Of a stretch of DNA of 64,000 bases, positions 61,971 through 64,000 are shown in pieces (within the stretch, counting starts at the first letter, position 1; the number at the start of each line of letters is the position of its first letter). The notes beneath the pieces are model-generated. The model saw nothing but the letters and a program-made list of their open reading frames with translations, had not been told where the DNA came from and did no database searches. The stretch lies in assembly GCA_030068075.1 (NCBI GenBank), contig CM057824.1:126718414-126782413 (forward strand), in the 5' to 3' direction. The translations under genes and the position numbers were made by a program. The DNA comes from Paguma larvata (Eukaryota > Chordata > Mammalia > Carnivora > Viverridae).

Positions 61971-62203
61971 AAATGTCAACTGTAAGGCCTGGGTGGCTCG
62001 GTCAGTTGAGCATCCAACTTTGTCTCAGGTCATGATCTCATGGTTTGTGAGTAGCCACACACAGAGCTGCATCGGGCTCTGTGCTAACAGCTCAGAGTCT
62101 GGAGCCTGCTTCGGATTCTCTGTCTCCCTCTCTGCCCCTCCCTTGTTTGTGCTCTCTCTCTCTTTCTCTCCCAAAATAAATAAACACTAAAAAAATGTCA
62201 ACT
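61971..62203 (+). mobile_element. Carnivore SINE, plus strand, with target-site duplication
   Basis: AAATGTCAACT at 61971-61981 and 62193-62203 encloses a SINE from GGCCTGGGTGGCTCGGTCAG to CCAAAATAAATAAACACTAA. The GGCTCTGTGCTAACAGCTCA middle and CT block are intact. Confidence 0.96.
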
Positions 62204-63089
62204 ATAGTACTTTATAGTTAGTTTAAAGTGTATTGCTCTTAGTCATGTATTTTAATATCTGGAATTTATAGCACTGTAATGAATTTTCTTTCAGGGGCTG
62301 AAAAAGTACAATGAAATTTGTGATTAACATCTCAGCAGAAACACCTTGTAATTTAGCTTCATAGTTGTGCTATATTAATTTTGAAATTTGCAGCCTTGGC
62401 CACAGCTTGTTAGTAATGATTCCAACTGCTTGTCCAATCTTTAGAGCTTTGCTCCTTTTGGTTTTAGTGAACATACTTTATCTCTCCAAATAGATCTAAT
62501 CAGTTAACTTTTACAAGTTATTAAAACCTTAAAGGTTATTTTAATTGAATATTACTGATTGTTGTTCAGTAGAAAATAGTATCACATTTAATTGTAACAT
62601 AAAGAAGCAACTTATGTGCTATGCAGTTCATTCAATTGCTAATACCTGATTCAGTTTTTTTTTTTTAGTGTGTAGTGTGATGCCTTAAACTTTTCACTTA
62701 AATACTAAACACGTATACAATTAAATAAAATCTCATTGGTGAAACATTTTGCCATGTGAGTAGACAAACTGAGGACATAACTGTTCTAGATAGAGAATGT
62801 TACATACGTTTGTTTCCAGAATCATGTACCTTACCTGATAACCAGAGTAACACAAGTTAACACTGGCTTTTAGGAAGGTACTTGTTTCATTAGCCTCTGG
62901 GAACAAAACTCATAAACTAATATCCCCAGTATGCAGTTTTCGGTTAAGAAAAATAAGAAGGAGGCATAAAATATTCACCACATAATGACAGGGGATTATT
63001 TTTCGACATTTTTAAGAACTGATGCTTATTATATTGGGTTACAGTTGATGGTCTCCAAATCTAGGAAGGATAAAAAAGTCATATCTCGA
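62204..63089. other. Unique AT-rich non-coding DNA
   Basis: Single-copy; nothing recognised. Confidence 0.5.
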
Positions 63090-63632
63090 CCTCTGAGTCT
63101 TTCAGTGACTCTGTGTCAGGAAGTATCCAGTGCCCTGGGAATAACTTCAAACTCTTCCCTGTGCCTTCTGAGTCCTTGAGTAGTGAGTTTCTTGCTCTCT
63201 CCTCCCAGCTAACCCCAGGTCCCTTGCCCTGCTCTAGAACTGATGTTCTCCTCTTTACTGCTTCTACTATGCCGAGTTTTCTGCCATGGCTCCCTCATAG
63301 GAGCTATTCTTTCTAGTGGGGAAGCTACATCTTGTTCAAACCTCATTTCACCTATTGCCTCTGGAGACCTTTCCCTTTGACCTCTTCTGACTCTCCTATC
63401 TATATCGGAACTCTTCCTTCTCCTTCTAACTCTCATTTGTTCTCCATCATAACACATAATCCTGGAGAAAAAGTCCTTCAAAAAAGCGATTACTTTTTAA
63501 AAATTTGTATTAGCATCTGATATGTTGCTAAATAGATATGCAACAAATATTTGTTGAATGTATAAATGTCCTTAAAACCTGGGAAAGCACAAAGGCAATA
63601 AAAATATGTTAGTTGAATGAATGAATGGATTT
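63090..63632 (+). mobile_element. Probable L2-like LINE remnant, plus strand
   Basis: A pyrimidine-rich stretch like that of 55.2 kb ends with the tail words ACAAATATTTGTTGAATGTA (63541 onward) and TTGAATGAATGAATGG (63614 onward), typical of L2-type 3' ends. The middle is poorly preserved. Low confidence in extent. Confidence 0.4.
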
Positions 63633-63930
63633 AAAACCAAAGAACCACTTGACATAAAATATTGTCAATATCTATTTCACTTTATGAGTTATTTTAGAAA
63701 TGTCTTTTTGAGAGCAGTCCTCTATTAAATGATTCACATCCCCAAAGAACAGTTGCCAGTTTATTACAAGTTTGCATTGTTTATCATATAAATCTTTCAA
63801 ACTGTATGTAACATTTTTTTGTCTAGATATATGGAAGAATGAATGGTCCTTAGAAATACTATAACGTTCCAAATTTTAATCAACATTTTTTAAAGTAAAA
63901 TATGCGTTTAGAGGTCTATGGTTTTCCATT
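63633..63930. other. Unique AT-rich non-coding DNA
   Basis: Single-copy interval before the terminal SINE; nothing recognised. Confidence 0.5.
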
Positions 63931-63931
63931 T

Positions 63932-64000
63932 TTTAAATTTATTTTTTGAGAGAGAGAGAGAGCATGAGCAGTGGAGGGGCAGAGAGAGAGGGAGACATAG
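63932..64000 (-). mobile_element. Carnivore SINE, minus strand, cut by window end
   Basis: TTTTAAATTTATTTTTTGAG, then (GA)n, GCATGAGCAGTGGAGGGGC and GGGAGACATAG give the tail and CT-rich block in reverse. The head lies beyond the window. Confidence 0.93.

Noticed and set aside
896..62190. Recurrent peptide motif around SAQVMIS in several short frames (896, 11035, 54830, 59075, 61993)
   Set aside because: This is the conceptual translation of the SINE head near its box B, not a gene family.
1..64000. Bacterial-type features: operons, CRISPR arrays, riboswitches, insertion sequences, attachment sites
   Set aside because: The carnivore SINEs, MIR, L1 and LTR show a mammalian nuclear genome; no such structures are present. 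Periodic arrays here are microsatellites.
1..64000. tRNA, U6, Y or 5S RNA genes or mitochondrial insertions
   Set aside because: I looked for their landmark words by eye and found none. The only tRNA-like sequences are SINE heads.

Overview
The window is non-coding DNA from a mammalian nuclear genome, most likely a cat-family (felid) or other feliform carnivore. The clue is a tRNA-derived SINE that recurs on both strands with the feliform carnivore layout: a head beginning GGCGCCTGGGTGGCTCAG, a middle reading GGGCTCTGTGCTGACAGCTC, a CT-rich stretch, then AATAAATAAA and an A-tail. I count 15 whole or partial copies. Dog-type SINEs have a different head and middle. The rest is AT-rich, CpG-poor and full of (TG)n microsatellites, MIR, L2-like and L1 remnants, one MLT1 LTR and one hAT-type fossil. 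I see no protein-coding gene, exon, CpG island or functional RNA gene that I can defend. The longest open frames are chance frames, microsatellite read-through, or pieces of SINE and L1. The window is therefore either a large intron or intergenic desert.

Layout. 1-6587: mostly unique, with one SINE, a hAT fossil and a possible CTCF motif. 6588-8648: a minus-strand L1 3' end with target-site duplications, whose 5' junction is present a second time upstream. 8649-18900: unique DNA with SINEs, including a composite SINE at 18041-18376, a CT/TTTC tract and an old unnamed repeat. 18901-27560: a long stretch without lineage SINEs, with microsatellites and MIRs. 27565-38185: paired SINEs, MIRs and a p53-site-like palindrome. 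38511-39946: an L1 end carrying a large inverted duplication. 40115-40550: an MLT1 LTR. 40551-54852: 14.3 kb with no lineage SINE and no recognisable L1 of any size, the best candidate for conserved regulatory DNA. 54853-64000: repeat-rich, with a young SINE flanked by a perfect duplication, several older SINEs, L2-like and L1 remnants, a GGAA microsatellite and one block that keeps many CpGs.

No genes work together here. The biology visible is repeat history: target-primed insertions, insertion into earlier tails, and two local rearrangements (one direct, one inverted) that copied L1 ends together with flanking DNA. I found no new biological system. The rearrangements and the SINE-free tract are the parts most worth checking. 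Family names come from recognising sequence features, not from a database search.
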